Origin: Dictyobacter vulcani
GTDB lineage: Bacteria; Chloroflexota; Ktedonobacteria; Ktedonobacterales; Ktedonobacteraceae
NCBI RefSeq assembly: GCF_008974265.1
Contig: NZ_BKZW01000002.1
Location: 806,001 to 870,000, forward strand
DNA length: 64,000 nt
Reading direction: 5' to 3'
Shown: piece by piece, positions 15,937 to 25,500 of the stretch
Layout of the letters: every line of letters starts with the position of its first letter
Numbering within the stretch: the stretch's first letter is position 1
The notes under the pieces: generated by a model
Seen by the model: the letters and a program-made list of their open reading frames with translations, nothing else
Databases searched by the model: none
What the model was told of the DNA's origin: nothing
Position numbers and translations under genes: made by a program

Positions 15937-18900
15937 TTAGTAAGCAGGAACAAAAATCTGCTTGTGTATTTCCTGATCTAACAAATTCCAGAGGCGTCGA
16001 TGCATGTGTACATTGCTTGAGCGTTCTGTTCGTACCTGTACAATGTGCAGTCCACCGTTATGGATGCTCTGGAGTACATCAGCTCGAAACAGTTCCCAGC
16101 TATCTACGCTATGAAACTGCCCACCATACAGTTGACTTGCATGCTGAAAGTCCAGTCCAATCGGCACCCCAAAGAGTTGTTCAAAGTGTTCCGGATACTG
16201 AGCCTGTGGTAGGAATGAGAAAATGCCGCCACCATCATTATTGATGAGCACGATGGTCAGGTTTAAATGATGTAATGAGGCGGCCAGCAAACCATTGAGA
16301 TCATGATACAATGACAGGTCACCAATCACCAGAACCGTTGGTTTTCCTGCTGCTACTGCACTTGCGCCCAGAGCACTGGAGACCAGGCCATCAATGCCAT
16401 TGGCCCCCGATTGGCAAGAATATGTATGTCCCGATCCCGGCACCAGAAAAAAGTATCCATATCTCGAATGGGCATACTATTGCCGACAAAGAGCGTGGTA
16501 GCCTCAGGGAGCAGGGAGGATAACTCCGTGAAGACACGTCCCTCGAAGGGTTCTGTGAAATCCGCTATCGCGGTCTCTAGCGTCTTTTGCGTGCATTGAT
16601 CCAGCCGTTGCCAGAGCGTGGGCCAGGCTGTCTCTGAGGATGTCTGATTGACGTTCAGGCTTTCCAGACAGGATTGTAGTTGTTGGCAGAAAGCTGTTGG
16701 GTCGGTGTGGATAAGTTCGGAGACCAGTTGCGTTGGCTCTTCCCAGCCCATTTGCCCATCAATAACTATCTGTGGACAGGCAGCATAGTGTTGCAGATAC
16801 AGTAACACTGGCTTGGATACAGGCATCGCCCCAATACGTAGAATGAAATCTGGTTCGGTGGCATGGACTACCTGTGGGAAGCGCAGGAATGCATCATAGC
16901 TGGAAAGAATCCACTCATTTTTGCTACCGCGCAATTGAGATAAAGGATCTGCCAGAATAGGAAAATTGAGCCTTTGGGCCAGCGCAAGTAGCGGACCAAT
17001 CAGCGTAGACTGGTTCTGTGGACCAACAATAATCAGACCACGTCTGGCCTGACACATCATCTGCAGTAATTGTAGTATTCTGGCAGGAGATGGGAGGCCG
17101 GGCAATGGATCACTGATGGCGACATATGGTTGATTATTGGCTCGTCCCTGCCATGCCTGTGCGTTGCGCGCTTCAGGAGCGGGAAAGGCGTGCTCTGTAG
17201 AGGGTTGTGGTACCAATGGTTCACGGAATGGCATATTGAGATGAACAGGACCAGCAGGAACCGCCTGCGCCATCCCTACAGCCCTCTGTGCGATCGTACG
17301 TACATACCGGAGCATAGCGTCAGTTGCTTCTGGAAGCGCAAGTTCGCTGAACCATTTGACAAAGCTCCCATAGAGGCGGTTCTGGTCAATGGCCTGTGGG
17401 GCACCGCAATCACGTAACTCGGGTGGCCGATCCGCGGTGATAACCAGCAGTGGAATGTGCGAGAGCCTGGCCTCGACAATGGCGGGAAGAAAATTGGCGG
17501 CCGCTGTACCTGACGTACAGATGAGCGCGACAGGCTGCTGCAGTTTTTTGGCTATGCCTAGCGCGAAGAAGGCGGCTGAACGCTCATCTACATGCATCCA
17601 ACTATGGATAGTGGTGACAGATGCAAATGCAATTGCCAGTGGTGTCGAGCGTGAACCGGGACAAATCACCACATTATGGACATTCGCACGTTGCAGTTCA
17701 TCGACAAAGGCTTGCACATACGCATAGGTGGCATTAACTGGATTTTTCACTACCGGTGATACATCATGTATTTCCATCAATGTGTTATTTTTGCTTAGAC
17801 TGCGTTGCATAACTTCCAATTTTAAGCAGGACTCTTTATATTCAGCCTGTGGATCAGAGTCAGCGACAATGCCACAACCCGCAAAAAGGGTCGCTTCACG
17901 CTTCTGCACAAGTGCGGAACGTAGCGCCACCACAAATTCCCCATTGCCCTGAGCATCGATCCAGCCGATCGGGCCTGCGTACCAGCCACGATCTAATTGT
18001 TCTTGATCTCGGATAACCTGCAGTGCTGGTTGGTGCGGTAGACCGCCGACAGCGGGCGTGGGATGGAGACTGGCAACAATATCCAGTACATGATGATCAG
18101 GGAGGAGTTCGCCAGTGATAGGTGTGATTAGATGTTGGACATTCTTGAGTTTAAGGAGATGTGGCTCCTCAGAAATCCAAATATTCCGGCAGAGCTTATT
18201 GAGGACCTGTTTGAGGCTGGCAACGACGATATGGTGTTCACCCTGATTTTTTCTACTCTCCAGCAGTTCATGCCCGATGTTGAAATCTTCCTCTTCATTG
18301 GCCCCCGTGGCGCTGAACCTGCCAGCGCCATGGTCTGAAACCTACCACCCTGAATACTGACCAGTTGCTCTGGTGTGGCACCGACAAAGCAACGTTCGCC
18401 TCTTTGCAGGGCAAAGATAGAAGCGTTTGCATAATTCTGCTTTAACTGTGTGAGAACATTGCTGACATCGATCGTGCCATTTTTTACTGTCGCATTGACT
18501 GCTCGTGCAAGAACCACCTTTTCATAGACGCCATGCTGTATCTGTCGCGTTGTACGGGCGATCAGCGCCTTCCAATCATCTGCTGGGCGTACATTCTGAA
18601 AGGTCAGTTGCGTAGATGTCGTGTCCTCAATGTGTCTATTCTCGACAGGTTCCTGTTCCAACAACACATAGAGCTGCTGCAAACGCCTGGTCATCGTTTT
18701 CGCACAGCGTTTCACATCATCTTCAGGTTTAATAATGGCATTGATGCTGCAAATCGCATGATGGACATCTTGCCGGAGAAGAAGTTGTGGCAAGATGAGC
18801 AAGCCATCCGGGAAACCCTCCCAGAGGGACGTATGTGGCGTATGGGTATCAAAGGAAAACCCGCCAAAGAGGAGAGGGGAGGAGAGCTCATCGTTGGGCT

Positions 18901-19249
18901 CATCAGGAGGCGTCACCATGATTGCATGTTCTTGCAACCGCCGCCAGATGACATGTGCGGAAGTGAAGCGTTCCTCGCCCTGCGTTTGAATACTCTCTGT
19001 TATACCACTGCCAACGATCGCTGTATGTTTGGCTGGTTGTTCCCAGAAGAAATATTCTTCAGTCCTATAGTGCTGAAGAGTACGCAAGATATGAATAGCA
19101 TCAAATGGTTTGACGCGTTGAGAGAAACTTACCAGAATGCCTCGGCCAAGTTGTGACGCCTTTTTCGAAGCTTCAGAGACAGCCTCCAACAAAGATTTTT
19201 CGATAGAGAGAATGGAGAGATCGCTTGCCTGTGTGTTGATCGTGACCAT
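15937..19249 (-). CDS. menF-menD: Isochorismate synthase - SEPHCHC synthase fusion (MenF-MenD), two one-base frameshifts
   Basis: First two steps of menaquinone synthesis in one chain of about 1,104 residues: chorismate to isochorismate, then ThDP-dependent addition of 2-oxoglutarate. The MenF part (about residues 1-465) shows YEKVVLARAVN, CFVGATPEQLVS, LAGSAPRG, PTPAVGGLP, DRGWYAGPIGWIDAQG and FAGCGIVADSDPQAEYKE. A linker of about 17 residues (SLSKNNTLMEIHDVSPVV) leads without a stop into MenD: NVVICPGSRSTPLAIAF, the catalytic glutamate in VDERSAAFFALG, CTSGTAAANFLPA, and the ThDP motif GDLSLYHDLNGL to NNDGGGIFSFLP. Two breaks, at the CCCCC runs 18302-18306 and 16404-16408 on the plus strand, have the same context and are each repaired by one added base, giving APRGANEEEDFNIGHELLES and LANRGANGIDGLVSSALGAS. 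The start is 2 bases from the permease stop, so translation is probably coupled. Confidence 0.88.
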
Positions 19250-19251
19250 GT

Positions 19252-20676
19252 TTATGCGGCTCCTTTGGGTCGTGAACGCATATATTGAAAGAAGGCACTA
19301 AAACCAGGCTTTTGTCCATACATCAAAATACCTATGCGATAGATTCGCGCGGCCCCCCAGGTACAGACGAAAATAGCAACAATCATCACAACGGTGCTAA
19401 TCGTGATTTCCCACCAGGGGAGCGGTGTCACTCCTTCGCGGGCCAGCATCATCATAGGCGTAAAGAATGGGATGTATGAAACAGGAATGACCCAATCCGC
19501 GCTTGGATTTAGTGATGCATAGAAACTGATCAGGTAGCCTGCCATCACCAGAAACGTTAAGGGACCTGTTGAATTCGCTACCTCTTCCTGGCGGCTCACC
19601 AGAGCGCCAGCGGCGGCATAAAGTGCAGCATAGAGTAAGAATCCAAGCACAAAGTAGAGCACGAGCAGCCCCAGCATTCCCAGTGACACTGACGTAATGT
19701 CCAGATTGAAGCTGCTATTATGACTACCCAGTAAGGCATTTTTGAGCGGATTCTGGGCCAGGACTGCCGCACCTCCAATGAGGGTGACGATACCAAGCTG
19801 AGTGATACCAACCAGGCCTACACCGACGATTTTTCCCAGTAGAAGCTGGAATGGCGTGGTGGCATTCACCAGGATTTCCATAATGCGGGAACCCTTTTCC
19901 TCCGCCACTCCTGTCGCGATCATCGTACTGTATTGTTGAATAAACATGAGCAGCAGCACAATCGCCAGTAACGCGATGATGGCGGCAGCCGCATTTTCCT
20001 CATTGGTACGTCCGCTTTGCTCATTAATTGAACTTTTCGCTGTAAATTGCGGGGGAGTAAGCACCGAACCGGTCTGGGTTTGGGAGAGACCGAGGCCAGC
20101 TAGCTTATCCTGTATATTGAGTTGTGTTGTAAGGGCCTGTACTTGAGCTAGATTATTATTTTGTGCCAGTGATTCATTGGTATAGAAGTCAAAGGTGAGA
20201 TCTTTCGTTGCTGTACGCGCTATCGTCAGTACAATAGCAATTTTTTTATCACGTACCTGTTGCTGGCTGGCTGCACTATCGCCTGCCGTGAGTAGTTTGA
20301 CCGCGAACGGAGGCGTTTTTCTGTCCGATGTACTGGCAGTTGTGTTATAAGAAGCATTCAAATGAGTATCAACATACTTGAGCAACGCTTGATCATCTAA
20401 GTTTGAGATGGTGCCTGCCGTATTGATAATAGCTATCTGGGTTTGTGACCTGGAATTGAGGGCACTGAGTATGGTTGGAAAGGTAGCTCCAATCACGACA
20501 ATAAGTGTCAAAATCAATGTGATGATCTTAAAACTGCGCTGCTGAACACGTGTGATATATTCGCGTTCGATAATCAATGGCCAGTTACTATATTGTGTGG
20601 TTGCTTCCATCGATTCAGTATTTTCACTGTCCGGCATGGTTGGTTCAGCAATTTCTGTAATGTTCGTGGGTGACAT
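19252..20676 (-). CDS. ABC-2 type transporter permease, NatB/YhaP-like
   Basis: Membrane half of an exporter. The 474-residue protein has one N-terminal membrane helix (about residues 50-72, after EREYITRVQQRSFKII), a long extracytoplasmic domain to about residue 220, then a cluster of about five or six helices including LIALLAIVLLLMFIQQY-like segments, and the characteristic EEKGSRIMEILVNATTPFQL loop between helices. This layout matches ABC-2 family permeases of the NatB type. It lies between the ATPase gene (143 bases upstream) and menF-menD (2 bases downstream), so it belongs to this minus-strand operon. With the type II thioesterase at the operon head, export of the peptide product is a reasonable guess; the substrate is not shown by the sequence. 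Confidence 0.85.
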   Translation of the reverse strand: MSPTNITEIAEPTMPDSENTESMEATTQYSNWPLIIEREYITRVQQRSFKIITLILTLIVVIGATFPTILSALNSRSQTQIAIINTAGTISNLDDQALLKYVDTHLNASYNTTASTSDRKTPPFAVKLLTAGDSAASQQQVRDKKIAIVLTIARTATKDLTFDFYTNESLAQNNNLAQVQALTTQLNIQDKLAGLGLSQTQTGSVLTPPQFTAKSSINEQSGRTNEENAAAAIIALLAIVLLLMFIQQYSTMIATGVAEEKGSRIMEILVNATTPFQLLLGKIVGVGLVGITQLGIVTLIGGAAVLAQNPLKNALLGSHNSSFNLDITSVSLGMLGLLVLYFVLGFLLYAALYAAAGALVSRQEEVANSTGPLTFLVMAGYLISFYASLNPSADWVIPVSYIPFFTPMMMLAREGVTPLPWWEITISTVVMIVAIFVCTWGAARIYRIGILMYGQKPGFSAFFQYMRSRPKGAA

Positions 20677-20819
20677 ATACTCTTTACACTCCTTTAGCCA
20701 TCTGCACCTGCTAGGTAATGGACGTTTTTTCGCTCACCAACGAGCATATTTCATCCCAGTGGATGAGCGTAGAAGCTGTCTTTTGTATTTGTGTCTGGTC
20801 ATCTGGATGCCAGGACGTA

Positions 20820-21752
20820 TTAGCTAACAGGGACAGGAGTATCTGGCATGGCAATATCGGAGACCTGTGCTACAAAGATATCATTCAACGAGGGTTCAAC
20901 CAGTTCAAAACGCGTAACATGTCCTCCCTTGTTGAGCGCCGCCTGGAGAATATCATCTGGATTGACATGTGTTTGTATGCGTAACTCGATATAATCTTGC
21001 CGCCGATGCACGTCACTGATACCAGGCATCGCATCCAGCCAATCGGTCTGCGTATCATCCGCAACGGTGAGACGCACCAGTTGCCGTCCACTCTGACGCT
21101 TGATATCTTTCACATTGCCCTGGATCACAATCTGACCTTTATTCATGATGACAATGTTCTCACAAAGCTCTTCAACCTGATGCATCTGGTGTGTTGAAAA
21201 TATAATCGTTTTGTGGCGTCGATGCATCTCGAGAAACGCATCCTTCAGCATCAACATATTGACAGGATCCAGGCCGCTGAATGGTTCGTCCATAATCAGA
21301 ATATCTGGATTATGCAAAATCGTCGCAATAAATTGAATTTTTTGTTGATTGCCTTTTGATAAGGTGCTAACAACTTTTTTGCGATACGATGTAATCTGGA
21401 AGCGTTCCAGCCATTCATCTAACTCGGTCTGGATCTGTTTGCGGGGCAGGCCATACATGCGAGCAAGAAAGAGCAACTGATCTTCCACGGTCATTTTGGG
21501 ATAGAGTCCACGTTCCTCAGGGAGATAGCCCCAGTAGCGGCGTGGGACGGCCCGGACACTACGACCATTCCAGGTGATCGTACCATTATCTGGACGTGTA
21601 ATATCCAGAATCATGCGCATCGTCGTTGTTTTGCCGGCACCATTGGGTCCGAGGAAACCAAAGATGCTGCCCTGCTGAACATCCATCGAGAGATTACGTA
21701 TGATGGGTATGTTGGAGTAAGATTTATTAACATTGCTGACTTTAAGACCCAA
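20820..21752 (-). CDS. ABC transporter ATP-binding protein, NatA-like
   Basis: Energises the permease encoded next. Walker A GFLGPNGAGKTTTMRM at about residue 37, the Q-loop region in WGYLPEERGLYPKM, the signature region STLSKGNQQKIQFIATIL, Walker B ILIMDEPFSGLDP and the H-loop IIFSTHQ are intact. The last 90 residues form the DUF4162-like C-terminal domain common in this type (LVEPSLNDIFV near the end). The start overlaps the stop of the type II thioesterase gene by 11 bases, which indicates a single transcript and coupled translation. Exporters of this type move drugs, peptides or ions; here a role for the NRPS/PKS product is inferred from the operon. Confidence 0.9.
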   Translation of the reverse strand: MGLKVSNVNKSYSNIPIIRNLSMDVQQGSIFGFLGPNGAGKTTTMRMILDITRPDNGTITWNGRSVRAVPRRYWGYLPEERGLYPKMTVEDQLLFLARMYGLPRKQIQTELDEWLERFQITSYRKKVVSTLSKGNQQKIQFIATILHNPDILIMDEPFSGLDPVNMLMLKDAFLEMHRRHKTIIFSTHQMHQVEELCENIVIMNKGQIVIQGNVKDIKRQSGRQLVRLTVADDTQTDWLDAMPGISDVHRRQDYIELRIQTHVNPDDILQAALNKGGHVTRFELVEPSLNDIFVAQVSDIAMPDTPVPVS

Positions 21753-22553
21753 TGCGACCTCCTCTTTTCTGATATAAATACGGTACTCGACTAAGATGAT
21801 TGAGGATAGGGGTCAGATCTTGCGCGATATGCTGTAGGAGTGCATCGCGTTGAGTATGTAAGTAGAAATGATCACCCTCAAACATGGTTCGTTTAAATAG
21901 CCTGCGCGTCTGTTGTTTCCAGCCCTGCAACTGTTCCTGACTGATATCTGGATCCTGTAAGCCTCCAAAGGCAGATATCGGGCATTGCAGAGGTGGCTCG
22001 TCCTGATAGGAATAGGTTTCGCACACACTGAAATCCGCACGTACAATCGGCTCCATGAGGTGCATTAGCTCAGTATTTTCCAGTACCGATGAAGGTGTTC
22101 CATTCAGTCTATGTAGCTCTTCTCTAAACTTCAAGCTGGGAAGATCGTGTATGGGGGATCTGGATCAGGAAGTTGGGGGGCTCGATGGGCTGATACAAAG
22201 AGATGGAGTGGGAGTTCCGCTTGCTCTCTGCGTAATTGTCGGGTGAGCTCAAAGCTAACCAGTGCACCCATGCTATGTCCGAAAAAGACAAATGGTATAT
22301 CAAGATACGGGCGAATCGCGCTGGCCAGACTCGTTATCAATGGCGTCATATGTGTGAACAACGGATCCATCAAGCGATTTTCTCGGCCGGGAAGTTGTAC
22401 TGCACATATCTCTATCTCGGCAGGAAATTTACCCTGCCAGACACGATAGTTTGACGCGGCCCCTCCTGCATAGGAAAAGCAAAATAGCCGTAGCCGGGCC
22501 TGGTGGTTGGGTTGAGTCATAATTATCCACGGATTATGTGCTGTAGAGGTCAT
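21742..22553 (-). CDS. Type II thioesterase of an NRPS/PKS system, one-base frameshift
   Basis: Stand-alone alpha/beta hydrolase that removes misloaded acyl groups from carrier domains. Motifs: RLRLFCFSYAGGAASNYRVW, AVQLPGRENRL, the nucleophile elbow FGHSMGALVSFEL, HLFVSAHRAPQLPDPD, and after the break the acid in FGGLQDPDIS and histidine in FEGDHFYLH. The first frame stops at 22131; adding one base to the GGGGG run at 22153-22157 (CCCCC on the coding strand) gives PDPDPPIHDLPSLKFREELH, which is standard family sequence. ATG 22553 behind AGAGGATA is preferred over an upstream ATG at 22604. It heads the operon with the exporter and menF-menD. A type II thioesterase here supports the idea that the operon serves the synthetases. 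Confidence 0.88.
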
Positions 22554-22694
22554 ATCTTTTATCCTCTGGCTTTTTTCATATGCCCTTTTTCGATCGACAG
22601 TCACGCTGAAAAGAGCGCGTGCATTATCGTCAGCTCATGCAATCTGTATTTTCCAGCTAGAGCTCAGTCAAAGTTGATGAGAAAGGCAGGGGTG

Positions 22695-22772
22695 CAGGGG
22701 ATGCAATCCCCTGACTGGGTTCCAGGGCTGTGCCCTGGTCTTCCCTCCCCTCTCCCGCCCGCTACGCGGGCG
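22695..22772. repeat. Cluster of three GC-rich palindromes
   Basis: CAGGGGATGCAATCCCCTG (22695-22713), CCAGGGCTGTGCCCTGG (22722-22738) and CGCCCGCTACGCGGGCG (22756-22772) follow each other with short spacers in otherwise AT-rich DNA. This looks like a REP/MITE-type intergenic element, different in sequence from the one at 15594. Confidence 0.6.
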
Positions 22773-22851
22773 AACCTTTCCCATGGAGCCTGACAGAGTA
22801 CTAGAAAAATACGTCAACTTTTCATAGTGCAAAACGAGCTATCCATACGTT

Positions 22852-22866
22852 AGTCACATAGCTAAA
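22852..22866 (-). promoter_or_regulatory. 15-bp sequence shared with cassette 1, inverted
   Basis: Exact reverse complement of 9113-9127, located about 250 bases upstream of the small gene of cassette 2. A possible regulator-binding site. Confidence 0.3.
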
Positions 22867-23117
22867 GTGATAAGAATACAAAAAATAGCTGCGAAATGAT
22901 GCGAATTCATGTGATCGCTAACCCATCGCTAAAATGAAATATCTATCAGTATGATTGTACTTTGACGAAAACAGATAAAAGTTCTCAATTCTGGGGCGAG
23001 GAACCTGATTCAATGAATTTTTGATGAATCATCCTAAATTGCCAGTATAGAGCGTCAATCTTTATAGCAGGTAAATGCGATAATAAAAATGTTCACTTAT
23101 TGTGAAGGAGGACTTTT

Positions 23118-23330
23118 ATGAAGGGTTCAAGTCTCTGTTTTGCCGAAGAAAATGGCACACGTGTTTTGCTACGAAAAGTATCACGATGTGGCCATATTTG
23201 TTATCATGGGCAACTCTATTTTGTTACCAAGGCTCTTGCAGGTCAGCATCTTCAGATTCAGGTCTCTTCTCAACAGCTGGTTGTGAAAGCTGTGATACCT
23301 GTATACAAAGCATACGAATTGAGAAAATAA
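23118..23330 (+). CDS. 70-residue protein of regulatory cassette 2, transposase-barrel-like
   Basis: Paralogue of the product of 8856-9068 with 61 of 70 residues identical; the central block from AEENGTRVLLRKV to ALAGQHLQI is unchanged, and most differences are at the two ends. ATG 23118 follows an excellent AAGGAGGA site. Such conservation in a duplicated pair argues that the protein is made and selected, even though it is small. The LuxR-type gene starts 98 bases downstream here, compared with 220 bases in cassette 1. The resemblance to the C-terminal beta-barrel of IS481/Mu-type transposases is an inference from pattern. Confidence 0.75.
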   Translation: MKGSSLCFAEENGTRVLLRKVSRCGHICYHGQLYFVTKALAGQHLQIQVSSQQLVVKAVIPVYKAYELRK

Positions 23331-23428
23331 TTTTCTGTGATATGTATGCAGAGAATATGCCCTTGTGCATCTGAAGCAAAACGTTGTGCCCAGAGAGATG
23401 ATCTCATAAGCTTTTTCGGAGGATTTGT

Positions 23429-24151
23429 ATGGCCGTCAAGAGAAACCGTCAACCTGATATGCACCCGTCGTCCTTCTCCTCACGCTTTCACACCGATTCT
23501 ATGTATTTTCCGCAGGAGACAGTGCAATGGAGTTTTGTACGCTCTCTTCTGCATCTGCTATGGATCGGCCAAAACCTATGTAAGCAACAGGTTGGAGTGG
23601 CAGAGTGTTTATGCCGGGAAGTAACAGATATTACGCAGGGAAAAGCTCGGCTTGTCTTGAAGAGTCGAGAGAACACGGAGAACATGCAAAAAATAAATCC
23701 TTTTATCGAGCGCTCGCTGATTAGTTTTTCGGTTCAATTTTGTGAGGTGAGCTACGGAACCTTATGTATTGCTCCTGATGATGAACGGTCAACTATTCCT
23801 GCCATGCCCTTTGTGGCTGCCCAATTATTAGCACAGGTATGTAGCTGGCTTTTATATACCTTTGAGCAGGCTATATTTTTGCAGGGACAGTGTCAGCGCC
23901 TCGATAGTCAGTTATGTGGTTCGCTAACAAAAAGGGAGCGTGAAGTGTTGACACTTATGTGCCTTGGTTATACGCAACACTGTATTGCTGAAAAGCTCAG
24001 TATCTCGCCAACCACCGTTGGAAAACATCGCCAGCATATTTACGAGCAGCTCGGCGTTCACTGTGAGCGGGACGCCTTGTTTGCGGCCTATCAGTCTGGC
24101 ATCTTTTCTATTCTGGATTTCATTGAGACAGAGACGATGTGTCAGAAGTGA
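23429..24151 (+). CDS. LuxR-type transcriptional regulator, cassette 2
   Basis: A 240-residue paralogue of the regulator at 9289-10023. The helix-turn-helix (LTKREREVLTLMCLGYTQ, IAEKLSISPTTVGKHRQHIY) and the segment RSTIPAMPFVAAQLLAQVC are almost unchanged, so both probably recognise related DNA and a related signal. Divergence is concentrated between residues 50 and 105, and at the C-terminal tail, which is four residues shorter. ATG 23429 follows CGGAGGA. It is the last regulator gene before the synthetase genes and is the best positional candidate for an activator of them. Confidence 0.85.
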   Translation: MAVKRNRQPDMHPSSFSSRFHTDSMYFPQETVQWSFVRSLLHLLWIGQNLCKQQVGVAECLCREVTDITQGKARLVLKSRENTENMQKINPFIERSLISFSVQFCEVSYGTLCIAPDDERSTIPAMPFVAAQLLAQVCSWLLYTFEQAIFLQGQCQRLDSQLCGSLTKREREVLTLMCLGYTQHCIAEKLSISPTTVGKHRQHIYEQLGVHCERDALFAAYQSGIFSILDFIETETMCQK

Positions 24152-24881
24152 TGCGCATGCACTACTAAGGCAGGTGTACACGCTCAATTTTTAGGGATGG
24201 ACTTATTGACATATATTTTGAACGGCCCGATGTTTTCAGCCTCCTCTGTGGATGATACTGAAGACATGCGACATTATTGTTCCATTTCGTTATTCCTGCG
24301 CCTTCTCTGATCAGCTCCAGGTAGTCAAAAAGGGATGTATTTTATTGCTGATCAATGGATAGTACAGGTCGTACGCCTGAAAAACATTCTGTAGCAGCAG
24401 GCGTACGACTCCTGGCTAATGATCATCTATCTTGCGAGAGTCTGGCAGCATCCTCTAATCCTGAGAGGCGTGAACTTTAGTCACGCTCTTGAGAAGAGCA
24501 AAAAAAACGCCCCATCTACTGACAAATGAGGCTATAGAACCGGATAGACTACTAAAAAAAGAGTAGAAAAAATACGTGCTGGTACGTACAAAAAGTTCCT
24601 TGTACCAGGGTATAATCTGATTATGCTATGACAAGTGTTATGAAAGCGCTGTATTGCATGTTTTCATAGCGTGAAACGGTTTGACCCGATAACTCACAGT
24701 TCATCCAGACGCTGCCAGAGTCCACAAAGATGTCCAGGGAGCCCTTACACCGCAGCAATTCCAAACGTTGATACCCACAAGGTGGACAATGCAACGTTCT
24801 CTCGCCGGAGCCTATCTGCAAGTAGCCCAATCCCGCTAGCCCGGACTGATTTAAGGAAGCAAGGAAAGGTGATAAAGATAG
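24152..24881. other. Intergenic region between cassette 2 and the YceI-like gene
   Basis: These 730 bases have no gene that I can support; an open minus-strand frame at 24621-24962 overlaps the YceI-like gene and has no family features. A perfect 12-bp inverted repeat at 24368-24379 and 24398-24409 (GTCGTACGCCTG and its complement, 18-base loop) may terminate the regulator transcript. A TATAAT near 24611 and TATGCT near 24623 lie behind TTGTAC at about 24600, a weak promoter candidate for the YceI-like gene. Confidence 0.4.
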
Positions 24882-25376
24882 ATGAAATTGAATATAGATA
24901 GTGCAAGTTCCAGTGTTGAATTTGCCATAAAAAATCTGTTTGTCTCGACCGTAAAAGGACATTTCGCGGATGTGAGTGGCCTGCTGGATTTAGATCATGG
25001 GCAGCCAGAGAAATCAAGTATACATGCAGAGATTCGCACTGCAAGCGTTGATACCCATGATAAGAAACGCAATGCGCATTTAAGAAACGCAGACTTCTTC
25101 GATGTTGATACATATCCCATTGCGGTTTTTGACAGCAAACACATCAAGCAAATCAACGAGCAAGCCTACCAGGTCACTGGGGACTTAACGTTGCATGGAA
25201 TCACGAAAGAAGTAGCTTTAGATGTAAAAAAATTGTCTGCTCAGAATGGCAACAGTAAACAGACATTTGAAGCCAATACGGTGCTTGATCGCAATGAATT
25301 TGGGATCAAGTGGGGTTCGATTATGATCGGACGAGATGCAAACCTCAAAATCATCATCAACGCTATCCCGCAATAA
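24882..25376 (+). CDS. YceI-like lipid-binding protein
   Basis: A 164-residue single-domain lipocalin-like protein of the YceI family, members of which bind polyisoprenoids or other long lipids. The pattern is complete: WN-like start MKLNIDSASSSVEFAIKNLF, GHFADVSGLLDLD, the conserved HLRNADFFDVDTYP, VTGDLTLHGITKEVALDV and FGIKWGS near the end. There is no signal peptide, so it is probably cytoplasmic, unlike the periplasmic E. coli protein. A terminator follows, separating it from the NRPS gene 124 bases downstream, so it may be an independent unit that happens to sit inside the locus. Confidence 0.88.
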   Translation: MKLNIDSASSSVEFAIKNLFVSTVKGHFADVSGLLDLDHGQPEKSSIHAEIRTASVDTHDKKRNAHLRNADFFDVDTYPIAVFDSKHIKQINEQAYQVTGDLTLHGITKEVALDVKKLSAQNGNSKQTFEANTVLDRNEFGIKWGSIMIGRDANLKIIINAIPQ

Positions 25377-25399
25377 GGGTCTGCCGACGAAACACCTGC

Positions 25400-25435
25400 A
25401 AGTTTTACCTGGATAACCATGGTAAAACTTTATTT
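25400..25435 (+). terminator. Rho-independent terminator after the YceI-like gene
   Basis: Perfect 10-bp arms AAGTTTTACC (25400-25409) and GGTAAAACTT (25421-25430), an 11-base loop and a T-rich tail. Confidence 0.8.
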
Positions 25436-25500
25436 CTATTTGCAGAAGAAGGCATTAGAGCACAATAGTACGCATGGTTCTAATTAAAGAGGAATAAGCA

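Larger units (their letters stand above)
22554..23117. other. Divergent intergenic region between the minus-strand operon and cassette 2
   Basis: No gene that I can support. It must hold the promoter of the thioesterase operon (left) and of cassette 2 (right). It contains a cluster of three GC-rich hairpins (22695-22772) and the 15-bp sequence shared with cassette 1 (22852-22866). A TTGACG at 22972-22977 has no good -10 box at the right distance. Confidence 0.4.

Noticed and set aside
24621..25113. Minus-strand frames of 113 and 122 codons
   Set aside because: They overlap the YceI-like gene on the other strand and show no recognisable protein features.
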